Part shown: positions 14,063 through 14,403 of the stretch, in pieces | How the letters are laid out: each line of letters starts with the position of its first letter | Numbering within the stretch: position 1 is the stretch's first letter | Source of the DNA: Gemmatimonadota bacterium | GTDB lineage: Bacteria; Gemmatimonadota; Gemmatimonadetes; Longimicrobiales; Gaopeijiaceae | Length of the DNA: 14,403 bases | Assembly (NCBI GenBank): GCA_007127575.1 | Contig: SKZC01000414.1 | Coordinates: 1 to 14,403, forward strand | Reading direction: 5' to 3' | Notes under the pieces: generated by a model | Database searches by the model: none | What the model was told of the DNA's origin: nothing | The model's input: the letters and a program-made list of their open reading frames with translations, nothing else | Translations under genes and position numbers: made by a program

Positions 14063-14403
14063 CTAGTCGTGCTTTTGGACGCTCACCCGTGCGGGTCGCA
14101 CGAGGTGGCCCTTGAAGACGCATCCCTTCTGGAACACTTCGTGTACCCGGTCGTCCTCGTCCGGCGAATCAGCCGGGACCTTCATCACCGCCTCCATGGT
14201 GGCGGGGCTGAATTCTTCCCCCTGCGGATCCACCATCTCCGCTCCGGCATCCTCCAGGATCCGGTTCAGCTTCCGAACGGCCATCTCCACCCCCTCAAGG
14301 AGATCCGCCGCCTCCCTGGACTCGGTTTCCACGTACCCGACCCGCTCCAGGTCGTCCAACGCGTCCAGGAGCTGTCCCACCAGAGCCGCCTGCGCCCGTT
14401 CGA
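14063..14403 (-). CDS. grpE: nucleotide exchange factor GrpE, C-terminal part (runs off right edge)
   Basis: The visible part is about 113 residues, entering from beyond 14403 as ERAQAALVGQLLDALDDLER and ending at the TAG at 14063-14065. GrpE releases ADP from DnaK. The front is the end of the long dimer helix and the four-helix bundle (LLDALDDLERV, GVEMAVRKLNRILEDAGAE), followed by the beta-domain signature FSPATMEAVMKVPAD (positions after ~62 of the visible part) and HEVFQKGCVFKGHLVRPARV, which corresponds to the family's valine-rich C-terminal motif. Family members usually have Tyr where this has Cys in QKGCVFKG. The coding sequence begins upstream of the window: the nearest in-frame GTG is internal. 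dnaJ follows after 19 nt. Confidence 0.95.
   Translation of the reverse strand, partial: ERAQAALVGQLLDALDDLERVGYVETESREAADLLEGVEMAVRKLNRILEDAGAEMVDPQGEEFSPATMEAVMKVPADSPDEDDRVHEVFQKGCVFKGHLVRPARVSVQKHD

Overview
The window is a GC-rich (roughly two-thirds G+C by eye), gene-dense piece of a bacterial chromosome. It looks like housekeeping and core-metabolism DNA, not a mobile or accessory island. The genes suggest a high-GC Gram-negative bacterium. The combination of a three-subunit proton-translocating transhydrogenase, a BshB1-type bacillithiol deacetylase, an NtrY-like giant sensor kinase and repeated secreted proteins of unknown function would fit Gemmatimonadota or a relative. That placement is inference from gene content, not a marker-based result. 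I see no tRNA, rRNA, CRISPR array, insertion sequence, integrase or phage gene.

Layout from left to right. (1) 1-330, minus: the N-terminal part of a secreted protein that runs off the left edge. (2) 525-3352, plus: pntAA-pntAB-pntB, a tight operon for NAD(P) transhydrogenase, divergent from gene 1 across a 194-bp gap. (3) 3434-8165, minus: a 1349-aa membrane sensor histidine kinase followed, 55 bp downstream on the same strand, by a 208-aa all-helical protein that resembles an RsbRD-type N-terminal sensor/regulator domain. (4) 8312-9811, plus: a secreted beta-rich protein of unknown function and bshB1. (5) 9825-10160, minus: a small stand-alone HIRAN-like protein, convergent with bshB1 and divergent from the next operon. 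(6) 10334-12597, plus: cysteine desulfurase and mnmA, overlapping by 4 bp, a sulfur-donor/tRNA-thiolation pair. (7) 12655-14403, minus: grpE (partial, off the right edge), dnaJ and a short conserved-looking gene, a heat-shock chaperone operon.

How they work together. The transhydrogenase links NADPH supply to the proton gradient, and NADPH is what low-molecular-weight thiol systems such as bacillithiol spend, although the two loci here are not in one operon. IscS-like desulfurase and MnmA together put sulfur on the wobble uridine of tRNA. GrpE and DnaJ are the co-chaperones of DnaK, which is not in the window. The kinase has no response regulator beside it, so its output is not visible here.

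No clearly new multi-gene system is evident. The most unusual items are the 14-helix, three-sensor-module kinase with its orphan helical partner, the stand-alone degenerate HIRAN-like protein, and the pyrimidine-rich, Shine-Dalgarno-less leader of bshB1. No gene-free stretch exceeds about 200 bp.
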